DNA from: Phalacrocorax aristotelis
Taxonomy: Eukaryota > Chordata > Aves > Suliformes > Phalacrocoracidae
Direction: 5' to 3'
Length of the DNA stretch: 64,000 nt
Assembly (NCBI RefSeq): GCF_949628215.1
Contig: NC_134282.1
Coordinates: forward strand, 15,728,723 to 15,792,722
Notes under the pieces: generated by a model
Told to the model about the DNA's origin: nothing
The model's input: the letters and a program-made list of their open reading frames with translations, nothing else
Databases searched by the model: none
In this document: positions 50,901 to 62,900 of the stretch, piece by piece
Position numbering within the stretch: the stretch's first letter is position 1
Layout of the letters: each line of letters opens with the position of its first letter
Program-made: the position numbers and the translations under genes

Positions 50901-53900
50901 CCCGCACATAGGCGCCGCTCAGGGAAATGTTCACACTGGGGGCAGGAGAAGCGGGCAGGGAGGCCAGAGCACCGTTGATCTGAATAATGGGGAAACAGAG
51001 AGAGACAGAAGCATAAAGAGATGCCCTCCACTGGGAGCTCACTGTTCTTCACTGCAGTGGTGCCAGGGCCCAGCGAGTCAGAAGCACCGATGGCATGAGA
51101 AACCCTGCCCAGGCCTACGAGAACAGGAGCGACTCTACACGCGGCACACCGACGGCTCAGGAAAACAAGCCAAAAGTCTGTTGCTGCGCCAACAGCCCCG
51201 TATCTGCCCCGCTCAGAGCCCGGCCGTGCTCTTCTGTGAGCACGCCAGCAGGCTCAGGGAATATCAAGCTCTTGTTGGGGACAGAGTGGTACTTAATGGT
51301 GCCTAGGGCATCTGTTGTTCCCAGGTGTAAAAATGAGGGGCTTACGTAGACCGCCTTGTTCTCGCGCAGGGCGATGTGGAGGCCTTCCATGGACAGCGCC
51401 ACAGAGTTCAGAGCTGTCCAGCTCTGGCTGCCGCGATGTTTGTTGCGGGTGGTGACACTGAACCCAACGGAGGAGTTGTCACAGCCCGTCACCGCCGTGT
51501 AGTTGCAGGAGCCCTGGAAGTGGTGGAGCTTCCCGTCGAAGGTGCTGTAATGTGGGTCGCCGTAGATGTGGCAGAGAGCAGTGCTGGCTGGGTAACAGCC
51601 CCTCTGGCCATTCTGGATCTTGCAGACCTCGTCCTCACCACAGGACAACGCAGAGCAAACCATCTGGCCATTGTCTTCGCACCGGCACTGGCGACTGCAG
51701 TTCTCGCTCACATAGTACTCGCCTTTCTGTAGGCAGAGAGACAGCGAGCGTCAGCATATCGGGCAGGGAAGCAGAGGCGAGGGAGTGCCCTGGGAAGGGT
51801 GCAAGCCAGGGCAGGGTTTTCACTCACGCTGTAGTAGTTGCCCTCAAAGAGGCAGCCACAGTGGGCCTCGGGCACACAGGTGTCTCCGCTGAGGAGGAAG
51901 CCAGAGGTACATGCACAGCCCTCCACGCAGGGCTTGGAGCAGTTCTGCGGGGCTTGTCGGTCAACACAGGTGGCCGGACAGCCGGTCATGCAAGGGTCGT
52001 AGTAGCTGTTGGCGGGGCACGGCAGGGCTGCAATGGGAAGGGGACAATTAGGACCAGCAAGCCTTCAAGGAAGGACGACCTCCTGGGAAGGGCAAGACCA
52101 AAGACTTGCTTCGGCCAGAGGCTCTGGGCACGGGGAGCGGCACATCTCCCTTCTAGCCACCGCAAGGCAGGTACTCACGGCAGAAGGTGGTATTCCTCCA
52201 GGGAAGAAGAGTCACGCCGGCTGCCTGGCATGCGTCAGCGTAGGCCTCCAGAGCAGCACACAGGACCTGCTGGCCGCCATTCAGGGAACAAAGGTCATAG
52301 AAGCAGGTCTCAAAGTAGCTCTGGGGGTTGATCACCCCATGGCACCGCTCAAAAGAGCCAGGACTGGCAGTCAGCAAGCCACAGAACTGGTCCGATCGGT
52401 AGAGCTTCTCCTCTTCTGCACTGCAGGGTGGGGTGGGGACAGGGACACCGCAAGGGCTGTCACTGCCTGGGACCTGCCAGCTCTCCCCCAGAGCGTTGGA
52501 GTCTGCGGCTTGCTGCCCGTTGGGCATCATGTAATCGTCCTCTCTCCGGCTGTTGAAGTTCCCGCACATGCCACAGGTCAGGTTGAAGTAGGTGGTGGGC
52601 ACCTTCACCTCCACTGAGTGGTCGGTGTCGTAGGACACTCTGAGGTTGAAGTCGGTCTCCAGGACGATGTAGCGGCCGCTCCTGCTCACCGTGATGGCAC
52701 CTCCCGCTGCGCTCACCGGCAAGGTCTGGCGCACACTGTTCACCTAGGGCAGACACACCGCAATGGGCCCTGGACTGGTCCCTGGCCTCTCTGGGGTCTC
52801 CCGCCCCAGGGAAATCAGCCGCCACGCCGGGCACGGCAAACCGGTGCCCACGACGCCCTCACACCCAGACGCCCGCCCCTGCGGCTTGCAGAGCCACGTC
52901 TGCCTTCTGCACTCTCCAGAGGCCTCTGTTCAACACGGGCCACGTTCCCTGTTTGCCTCTTCCTCCTCCAACCCCTCCGGAAAGGAAAAACCAAGCAACC
53001 CAGTGGCTTCAGGGGAACCCGGCGGAGCCTGGGACGATGGAGATGTCTGGCACATGCCAGGCCCTGCCAGGAAAAGCCAGCCCTGCCTTGCAGCTGCGCC
53101 GCACTCGTGCCAGCCCCACTGCCTACCAGCACTTGGCTCGTCTGCTTCTTGACAATGGCAATGCGCTCTCCGTACACCTCAACCAGGACTTCGCGCACAT
53201 AGGACACTCTGGTGTTCCCACGATGCTCGTTCTTGGCCTCAACATTGAAGTAGGGCAGGGAGGTGCTGTTGGAGCACACTTTGGCCAGGGTGTAGGTGCA
53301 GTTGCCCATGAAGCTGTGCGTCACCTTGTCAAAGGTGTTGTAGTGAGGGTCACTGTGGACGTGGCAGGTGCCGTAGGATTGTTTGAGGCACTCGGGTTTC
53401 CCGCCCTGCACCCCGCAGTACTGGCCCGCGGGGCATGAGGCACTGGAGCACTGGACTTTGCTTCCCCGCGCAGGACACGTGCACTTGGAGGAGCAGGTGT
53501 TGTCCGTCCAGAACTCTGAGCCCACAGGGTAGTGCTGCCCGTTGTGCCAGCACCCGCACTGCTGGCTGGGTACGCATCGGTGATTGTAGAGCAGGTACCC
53601 GCTGTCACACACACATCCCTCCACGCACGGCAGGCTGCAGTTGTATGGTGCTAATGGGTCAACACAGGTGGCAGGGCAGGCTGCAGAACAGGGTTCGTAG
53701 TGACTGTTGGCCGGACAGGTGATGGCTGACGAGACAGAAGACATGGCCATTACTTGGAGAACATAACACTTCTTGTGCTGTATTTCCCCCTTTGCAAAAT
53801 TAAGAACCTATATTTTCTCTGTGGTCTGCTTGGCTCCACGGGTGTCCTCAGCCACACCTGACCCAACGGAACGGAAAATGGTGCCTCTAATACTGACCAC

Positions 53901-56900
53901 TGCCTGTAAATCCCCACGGCACGTAATAAAAATATCTCTAATTCCCCCAGACTTTCATTCCTACCCGGTGTGTTCCTAAAGATCAACGATCCGTGGTATC
54001 ACGCGCGGACTTACGGCAGAAGGTTGCGTTCCTCCACACAGGGATTTGGACACCAAGCGACCGGCAGGCATCCGCGTAGGACTGCAAGCTCTTGCACAGG
54101 GCCTCGTGGTCCAGCCCCAGCTCACACAGGTCATAAAAGCAGGTGCCAAAGTAACCGTCGGGGCTCAGCACAGCGTGGCACATCTGAAACGGGCCTCTGG
54201 TGTCAGTGATGAGACCACAGAAGAGGCTGCTGGCAATGACTTGCTTGTCCGTCTCATTGCAGGCTGGGGTGGGGAGTGGTCCGGCTGAGCAGCTGTGGAA
54301 AGACGGGGAGAAGGGCCCTTGGGTCACCTGCGGGCTTCTCCTGGGGCTCCCCCATGCCCTTGCCCGACACGTCCCCAGCCCTGCTGGGGGGCCACACACA
54401 CCTGCTGTCGTTGGACACCTGCCAGCTGTTGCCCAGGCTGGTGGAGTCTGGCTCCAGCACCCCTTCTGGGTTCAGGAAGTCATCAGCTGCCATCCCGTTG
54501 TAGTTCCCACACATGCCACAAACCTTCTGCTGAAAGGTGCTCGGAAGCATCACCTCCACCCGATGGTTCCCATCAAACTTCACTCTCAAGCCAAAGTCCG
54601 TCGTGACCATAGTGTAGAACCCACTGGATGAGACCTGCACGCCTGCAGATGGGGTGCAGGGCAGGACCTCTGCCACTCCGTTGACCTGAGAGGACAGAAA
54701 CCAAGACAGGGTTGGAGCAACCCATTTGGCACAGCTCTCTGCTCCCGTACAGCTGCACCGCCTCTGCCCTTGTGCTTACCGTCACCACTCCACCCTTCCC
54801 CAGCCGTATCCGCTGGCCAGCCACATCGACATCCACGTATCGGACGTAGGACACGCGAGTGTTGCCTCCCCTGTGCTCATTGGCTGCTTCCACGTTGAAG
54901 TAGGGCAGCGAGCTGTTGCTCTCGCACAGCTTCGAGAGGGTGTAGGTGCAGGTGCCCATGAAGTGGTGTAGCTGCTTGTCGAACGTGTGGTAGTGAGGGT
55001 CTCCTTCCACCACACAGGTCCCTGGCACTGGACAGACCAGAGGAAATGTTCAGTTAAGCACCTCCTGCCACCCAACACCGTGACCAGAGAGGCCCAGGGA
55101 AGTGATGGCACAGTGACTCCTCATCAAAAACTCCAGCACTCAAGTGCTCTCTCCACCAGCATTGCTGGGTGATAAAAGGAGCCGCGCAGCCCCTTCACTA
55201 CAGACACTCCGTGCCATGGCCACGTGCCTTAGAGGAAGTGAAATGAACAGATTCAACAAGCACCAGAAGATGGGGACGGAGCATGAGAGTACCTGAGATC
55301 GGAGTGGGACTTGGGGACGATGACGGTGTCTGCAGAGGCTTTGTTGTAGGAGCTGGCGAGGGGGTGGTGGGTTTTGGTGTCGCTGGACCTAGCACAAGAG
55401 ACAGCTAGAGGAGATCTATGCCAACATGGCAGATTCGTTGCAGGCCACTGGCCCACCCTTCCCAGTCACCGCCCCCACCCTGGCAAAGGGATCGAAGGAC
55501 AGGAATTCCACAGCATCCCTGTCACGATGAGTCTCTCCACCCCAGGGCTGGCCCACCAGAGTATTAGGCAACACACGGAGCAACCTCCACCAGAGCTGCC
55601 CCACTGCTTGATTCTGGGCCACAAAGGAGACCAACGGAACACTTACCACAGACAGTGCCAGCACTCCAGTCTCCCAGAGCAACACCTGCCGCAGCACAGG
55701 CCGCGGCATAGGCCCCCAGGTCATCGCAGAGCTGCTCCGTGCTGCCACTCGTGGCACACTGGTCATACACACAGCTCTCAAAGTACGCCTTGGGCGGCAG
55801 AACGGCATGGCACGGGTTGAACGGGCCACTGAGTTGCAGGAGGATTGCACACTTGTCGTGAGCTGCCGCCTCCTCGGAGGGGGAGCAGGGCGCAGGAGGC
55901 CTGATGGCTGGGTCACACCTACGAAGCAGACAGACAGCCCTGAGCTCACAGCAGCCTGTGGACCCCAGACACACCTTTTCCGGACCCCCTCCCCAGCCAA
56001 GAGCTCAGCCGCTGGGGTCCAGATCCCTCGCTAAGACAAGGCACCCACGGCTGTCGCTTGCAAGGGCGGGCAACGCGGCCCACGGTCACCATTCCCCTCC
56101 GTGGCATCAGGTGGACAGAAACAAATGGCCGAGGCAGTTGCGATCGCAACAGCTTGGGAGAAGCATCATGCCAAGGCCCCGGCCCACTCTCTCTCGGGTC
56201 AGGAACTGTGAGATGCAGCACATGGAGTGGGATGGCAGGGCCCCGCACAGAGGTCACCGAGGACCCCGGAGCAGCGTGCCTGTGCGGGGAGAGCACTGTG
56301 CACCCTGACCGCACGGAGGGGCCTGGACGGTGCCACAAGCAAGCCATCCTCGAGGGGAAAGGGGAACGGCCACACATCCGGCACCCAGCTGCAGGCAGGA
56401 CATCCCACGGGTGGGTGGAGCAGAGAGGTGAGACGCAGGGATGATACGTCTGCGGCTGTGGAGCCTCTACGTGCTCTCACACGCATTCCGGCAACTGCCT
56501 GTCTCCTCTCCCTTGGCCCACGCCTGCCATTACCAACCCTCCGTCCCTGTGCCCCTCACAGCTCCCCTCTCCCACGTTCCCTTTTGTCTGTCATCTATGC
56601 AACGGAACAAGCACTCACGGCCACTCGTCATCTGGCACCATCCAGCTGGCTCCAAAGTCATTGAAGTCGGGCACGACAAGCCCATCGGGTCGCATGAAGT
56701 CGTCCTGCTGGCTCCCAGTGTACGTCCCGCACAGCCCACACAGCTTGCCCTTGTGCTTCTCAGACACCTTCACTAGGAGCTCATGGTCCCCATCGAACTG
56801 CAGCTGCAGGCCCAGCTTGGTAGAAACCCGCACATAGGCGCCGCTCAGGGAAATGTTCACACTGGGGGCAGGAGAAGCGGGCAGGGAGGCCAGAGCACCG

Positions 56901-59900
56901 TTGATCTGAATAATGGGGAAACAGAGAGAGACAGAAGCATAAAGAGATGCCCTCCACTGGGAGCTCACTGTTCTTCACTACAGTGGTGCCAGGGCCCAGC
57001 GAGTCAGAAGCACCGATGGCATGAGAAACCCTGCCCAGGCCTACGAGAACAGGAGCGACTCTACACGCGGCACACCGACGGCTCAGGAAAACAAGCCAAA
57101 AGTCTGTTGCTGCGCCAACAGCCCCGTATCTGCCCCGCTCAGAGCCCGGCCGTGCTCTTCTGTGAGCACGCCAGCAGGCTCAGGGAATATCAAGCTCTTG
57201 TTGGGGACAGAGTGGTACTTAATGGTGCCTAGGGCATCTGTTGTTCCCAGGTGTAAAAATGAGGGGCTTACGTAGACCGCCTTGTTCTCGCGCAGGGCGA
57301 TGTGGAGGCCTTCCATGGACAGCGCCACAGAGTTCAGAGCTGTCCAGCTCTGGCTGCCGCGATGTTTGTTGCGGGTGGTGACACTGAACCCAACGGAGGA
57401 GTTGTCACAGCCCGTCACCGCCGTGTAGTTGCAGGAGCCCTGGAAGTGGTGGAGCTTCCCGTCGAAGGTGCTGTAATGTGGGTCGCCGTAGATGTGGCAG
57501 AGAGCAGTGCTGGCTGGGTAACAGCCCCTCTGGCCATTCTGGATCTTGCAGACCTCGTCCTCACCACAGGACAACGCAGAGCAAACCATCTGGCCATTGT
57601 CTTCGCACCGGCACTGGCGACTGCAGTTCTCGCTCACATAGTACTCGCCTTTCTGTAGGCAGAGAGACAGCGAGCGTCAGCATATCGGGCAGGGAAGCAG
57701 AGGCGAGGGAGTGCCCTGGGAAGGGTGCAAGCCAGGGCAGGGTTTTCACTCACGCTGTAGTAGTTGCCCTCAAAGAGGCAGCCACAGTGGGCCTCGGGCA
57801 CACAGGTGTCTCCGCTGAGGAGGAAGCCAGAGGTACATGCACAGCCCTCCACGCAGGGCTTGGAGCAGTTCTGCGGGGCTTGTCGGTCAACACAGGTGGC
57901 CGGACAGCCGGTCATGCAAGGGTCGTAGTAGCTGTTGGCGGGGCACGGCAGGGCTGCAATGGGAAGGGGACAATTAGGACCAGCAAGCCTTCAAGGAAGG
58001 ACGACCTCCTGGGAAGGGCAAGACCAAAGACTTGCTTCGGCCAGAGGCTCTGGGCACGGGGAGCGGCACATCTCCCTTCTAGCCACCGCAAGGCAGGTAC
58101 TCACGGCAGAAGGTGGTATTCCTCCAGGGAAGAAGAGTCACGCCGGCTGCCTGGCATGCGTCAGCGTAGGCCTCCAGAGCAGCACACAGGACCTGCTGGC
58201 CGCCATTCAGGGAACAAAGGTCATAGAAGCAGGTCTCAAAGTAGCTCTGGGGGTTGATCACCCCGTGGCACCGCTCAAAAGAGCCAGGACTGGCAGTCAG
58301 CAAGCCACAGAACTGGTCCGATCGGTAGAGCTTCTCCTCTTCTGCACTGCAGGGTGGGGTGGGGACAGGGACACCGCAAGGGCTGTCACTGCCTGGGACC
58401 TGCCAGCTCTCCCCCAGAGCGTTGGAGTCTGCGGCTTGCTGCCCGTTGGGCATCATGTAATCGTCCTCTCTCCGGCTGTTGAAGTTCCCGCACATGCCAC
58501 AGGTCAGGTTGAAGTAGGTGGTGGGCACCTTCACCTCCACTGAGTGGTCGGTGTCGTAGGACACTCTGAGGTTGAAGTCGGTCTCCAGGACGATGTAGCG
58601 GCCGCTCCTGCTCACCGTGATGGCACCTCCCGCTGCGCTCACCGGCAAGGTCTGGCGCACACTGTTCACCTAGGGCAGACACACCGCAATGGGCCCTGGA
58701 CTGGTCCCTGGCCTCTCTGGGGTCTCCCGCCCCAGGGAAATCAGCCACCAGGCCGGGCACGGCAAACCGGTGCCCACGACGCCCTCACACCCAGACGCCC
58801 GCCCCTGCGGCTTGCAGAGCCACGTCTGCCTTCTGCACTCTCCAGAGGCCTCTGTTCAACACGGGCCACGTTCCCTGTTTGCCTCTTCCTCCTCCAACCC
58901 CTCCGGAAAGGAAAAACCAAGCAACCCAGTGGCTTCAGGGGAACCCGGCGGAGCCTGGGACGATGGAGATGTCTGGCACATGCCAGGCCCTGCCAGGAAA
59001 AGCCAGCCCTGCCTTGCAGCTGCGCCGCACTCGTGCCAGCCCCACTGCCTACCAGCACTTGGCTCGTCTGCTTCTTGACAATGGCAATGCGCTCTCCGTA
59101 CACCTCAACCAGGACTTCGCGCACATAGGACACTCTGGTGTTCCCACGATGCTCGTTCTTGGCCTCAACATTGAAGTAGGGCAGGGAGGTGCTGTTGGAG
59201 CACACTTTGGCCAGGGTGTAGGTGCAGTTGCCCATGAAGCTGTGCGTCACCTTGTCAAAGGTGTTGTAGTGAGGGTCACTGTGGACGTGGCAGGTGCCGT
59301 AGGATTGTTTGAGGCACTCGGGTTTCCCGCCCTGCACCCCGCAGTACTGGCCCGCGGGGCATGAGGCACTGGAGCACTGGACTTTGCTTCCCCGCGCAGG
59401 ACACGTGCACTTGGAGGAGCAGGTGTTGTCCGTCCAGAACTCTGAGCCCACAGGGTAGTGCTGCCCGTTGTGCCAGCACCCGCACTGCTGGCTGGGTACG
59501 CATCGGTGATTGTAGAGCAGGTACCCGCTGTCGCACACACATCCCTCCACGCACGGCAGGCTGCAGGTAACAGGAGCCATTGGGTCAACACAGGTGGCAG
59601 GGCAGGCTGCAGCACAAGGCTCGTAGTGACTGTTGGCTGGACAGGTGATGGCTGACGAGACAGAAGACATGGCCATTACTTGGAGAACATAACACTTCTT
59701 GTGCTGTATTTCCCCCTTTGCAAAATTAAGAACCTATATTTTCTCCGTGGTCTGCTTGGCTCCACGGGTGTCCTCAGCCACACCTGACCCAACGGAACGG
59801 AAAATGGTGCCTCTAATACTGACCACTGCCTGTAAATCCCCACGGCACGTAATAAAAATATCTCTAATTCCCCCAGACTTTCATTCCTACCCGGTGTGTT

Positions 59901-62900
59901 CCTAAAGAGCAACGATCTGTGGTATCACGCGCGGACTTACGGCAGAAGGTTGCGTTCCTCCACACAGGGATTTGGACACCAAGCGACTGGCAGGCATCTG
60001 CATAGGACTGCAAGCTCTTGCACAGGGCCTCGTGGTCCAGCCCCAGCTCACACAGGTCATAAAAGCAGGTGCCAAAGTAACCGTCGGGGCTCAGCACAGC
60101 GTGGCACATCTGAAACGGGCCTCTGGTGTCAGTGATGAGACCACAGAAGAGGCTGCTGGCAATGACTTGCTTGTCCGTCTCATTGCAGGCTGGGGTGGGG
60201 AGTGGTCCGGCTGAGCAGCTGTGGAAAGACGGGGAGAAGGGCCCTTGGGTCACCTGCGGGCTTCTCCTGGGGCTCCCCCATGCCCTTGCCCGACACGTCC
60301 CCAGCCCTGCTGGGGGGCCACACACACCTGCTGTCGTTGGACACCCGCCAGCTGTTGCCCAGGCTGGTGGAGTCTGGCTCCAGCACCCCTTCTGGGTTCA
60401 GGAAGTCATCAGCTGCCATCCCGTTGTAGTTCCCACACATGCCACAAACCTTCTGCTGAAAGGTGCTCGGAAGCATCACCTCCACCCGATGGTTCCCATC
60501 AAACTTCACTCTCAAGCCAAAGTCCGTCGTGACCATAGTGTAGAACCCACTGGATGAGACCTGCACGCCTGCGGATGGGGTGCAGGGCAGGACCTCTGCC
60601 ACTCCGTTGACCTGAGAGGACAGAAACCAAGACAGGGTTGGAGCAACCCATTTGGCACAGCTCTCTGCTCCCGTACAGCTGCACCGCCTCTGCCCTTGTG
60701 CTTACCGTCACCACTCCACCCTTCCCCAGCCGTATCCGCTGGCCAGCCACATCGACATCCACGTATCGGACGTAGGACACGCGAGTGTTGCCTCCCCTGT
60801 GCTCATTGGCTGCTTCCACGTTGAAGTAGGGCAGCGAGCTGTTGCTCTCGCACAGCTTCGAGAGGGTGTAGGTGCAGGTGCCCATGAAGTGGTGTAGCTG
60901 CTTGTCGAACGTGTGGTAGTGAGGGTCTCCTTCCACCACACAGGTCCCTGGCACTGGACAGACCAGAGGAAATGTTCAGTTAAGCACCTCCTGCCACCCA
61001 ACACCGTGACCAGAGAGGCCCAGGGAAGTGATGGCACAGTGACTCCTCATCAAAAACTCCAGCACTCAAGTGCTCTCTCCACCAGCATTGCTGGGTGATA
61101 AAAGGAGCCGCGCAGCCCCTTCACTACAGACACTCCGTGCCATGGCCACGTGCCTTAGAGGAAGTGAAATGAACAGATTCAACAAGCACCAGAAGATGGG
61201 GACGGAGCATGAGAGTACCTGAGATCGGAGTGGGACTTGGGGACGATGACGGTGTCTGCAGAGGCTTTGTTGTAGGAGCTGGCGAGGGGGTGGTGGGTTT
61301 TGGTGTCGCTGGACCTAGCACAAGAGACAGCTAGAGGAGATCTGTGCCAACATGGCAGATTCGTTGCAGGCCACTGGCCCACCCTTCCCAAACACCCCAA
61401 GACTGTGACCGGAAAGGCTCAGGGCAGGGACCACAGAGCGTCATCTCAGAAAGAGCCCTGCTGCTCAGGGGCTCTGACATCAGCATACGTGGCTGACAAA
61501 CTCAGATTAGGCACTTCAGTACCCCTGCTCAGTGTCTTGGCCGTTAGCCTTGTAAAAAACAAAAAAAAATAGTGACTGCAGGCAGTGCCATTGCTCCAGT
61601 CTCCCAGAGGAAAGCCTGCTTGGGCGTAGGCTGCTTCACTGGCCTGCCGGGCACTCCAAAGACAACCTGTGCTCCTGCCTCTAGCACAGCCTGCCACCTC
61701 AGTTGGTGACATCTCTCAAGCTGCCCTTCCCCAGGCCAAGCCGTGTACCTGTGCAGTATCCCTTTTCAATGGAGACGTCATCCAATGCTATGTCGCTCCT
61801 GACATCTTCACCTACCATGCCCTCCAGGAGGATCTAAGGGAAGGGATAGTTCCCAGCATTAGCTCCTGCCACATGTGTCAAGTGCTAACACAAAGCATGG
61901 TTCATCTCTGATTGCAGCAAGAACCTGTGCCCTACCTGCATGTTTCCTCTGCTGTGCACGGTGACCTCTCCCAAGTTCCATTTGTCCCCTTTGTTTCCAG
62001 CATCTTTCCATTCCAGTGTTGATGTTTCATTGTGAACTACATACACACGCAGGGTCATTGTTTCAGCCGCTCCGTACATGTGATACCAGAAGCGGAAGCA
62101 GTGCGGTCCTTCGGAATTGCACACTGGGCTGACCAGATGAGCCACAGAGCCGGGGAGGGCATTGCTCCCTTGCAGGTAGAGGTAGTAGCCATCTGAAACA
62201 GAGCGTGAGCCACACTGTCACATGCATATCAAATCTAGACAAAGCAGCCAGGGACAACCCAAGCACAGTCGTGGGAGCACCCTCTGCTGCAGTTCAAGGC
62301 AGGCCAAGGGAGGCGAGAGGAAACGGAGGTCCTCTGCTAGCCACAACCCTCCTCAGCCCTGAGTCCACCTATGAACTGTGTTCTCTGGGCCATGGCAGCT
62401 GTATGGCTTGAAATGGGCAATAGCACCAGCTCCAAAGCATCACCACAATCCTTGCAGGGATCGGCAGCTTTGGGGGCCACTCATCACTGGCTTCTGGAGA
62501 AGCCAGCGCCTCCTAAAAGATAGACCCGTTCCTGTTCCCCTGAGAGAGCCGGGTCACCAAGCTTTACATTACTCTCAGCCTTGCAAGGCAGGTTCTTGCC
62601 TGTCCTACAGGTACTACAGATGGATTCCCAGGGCTAGAAATCACCCTAAAGGAAGGCTCTGACTCGGGGGGAGACTGCCACAATCAGCTCTGGATTGAGG
62701 CCAGGAAACATGTGGCCTGTATTTGCTGTTAGAAGAGGTTTGTCAACATCTTTCCAGGGACAACCCTCGGGCTGAAGGACCGCTCTGTAGTGATTGCTGT
62801 TCCTACCTCCGGTCGTGTGGTCAGAGGAGGGGCCGGTGTTTGGTGTGGGCGTTGGACCCTTGTTCCGTATCCAGTCACAGCTGCTGGAGCCTGCCTGGAC

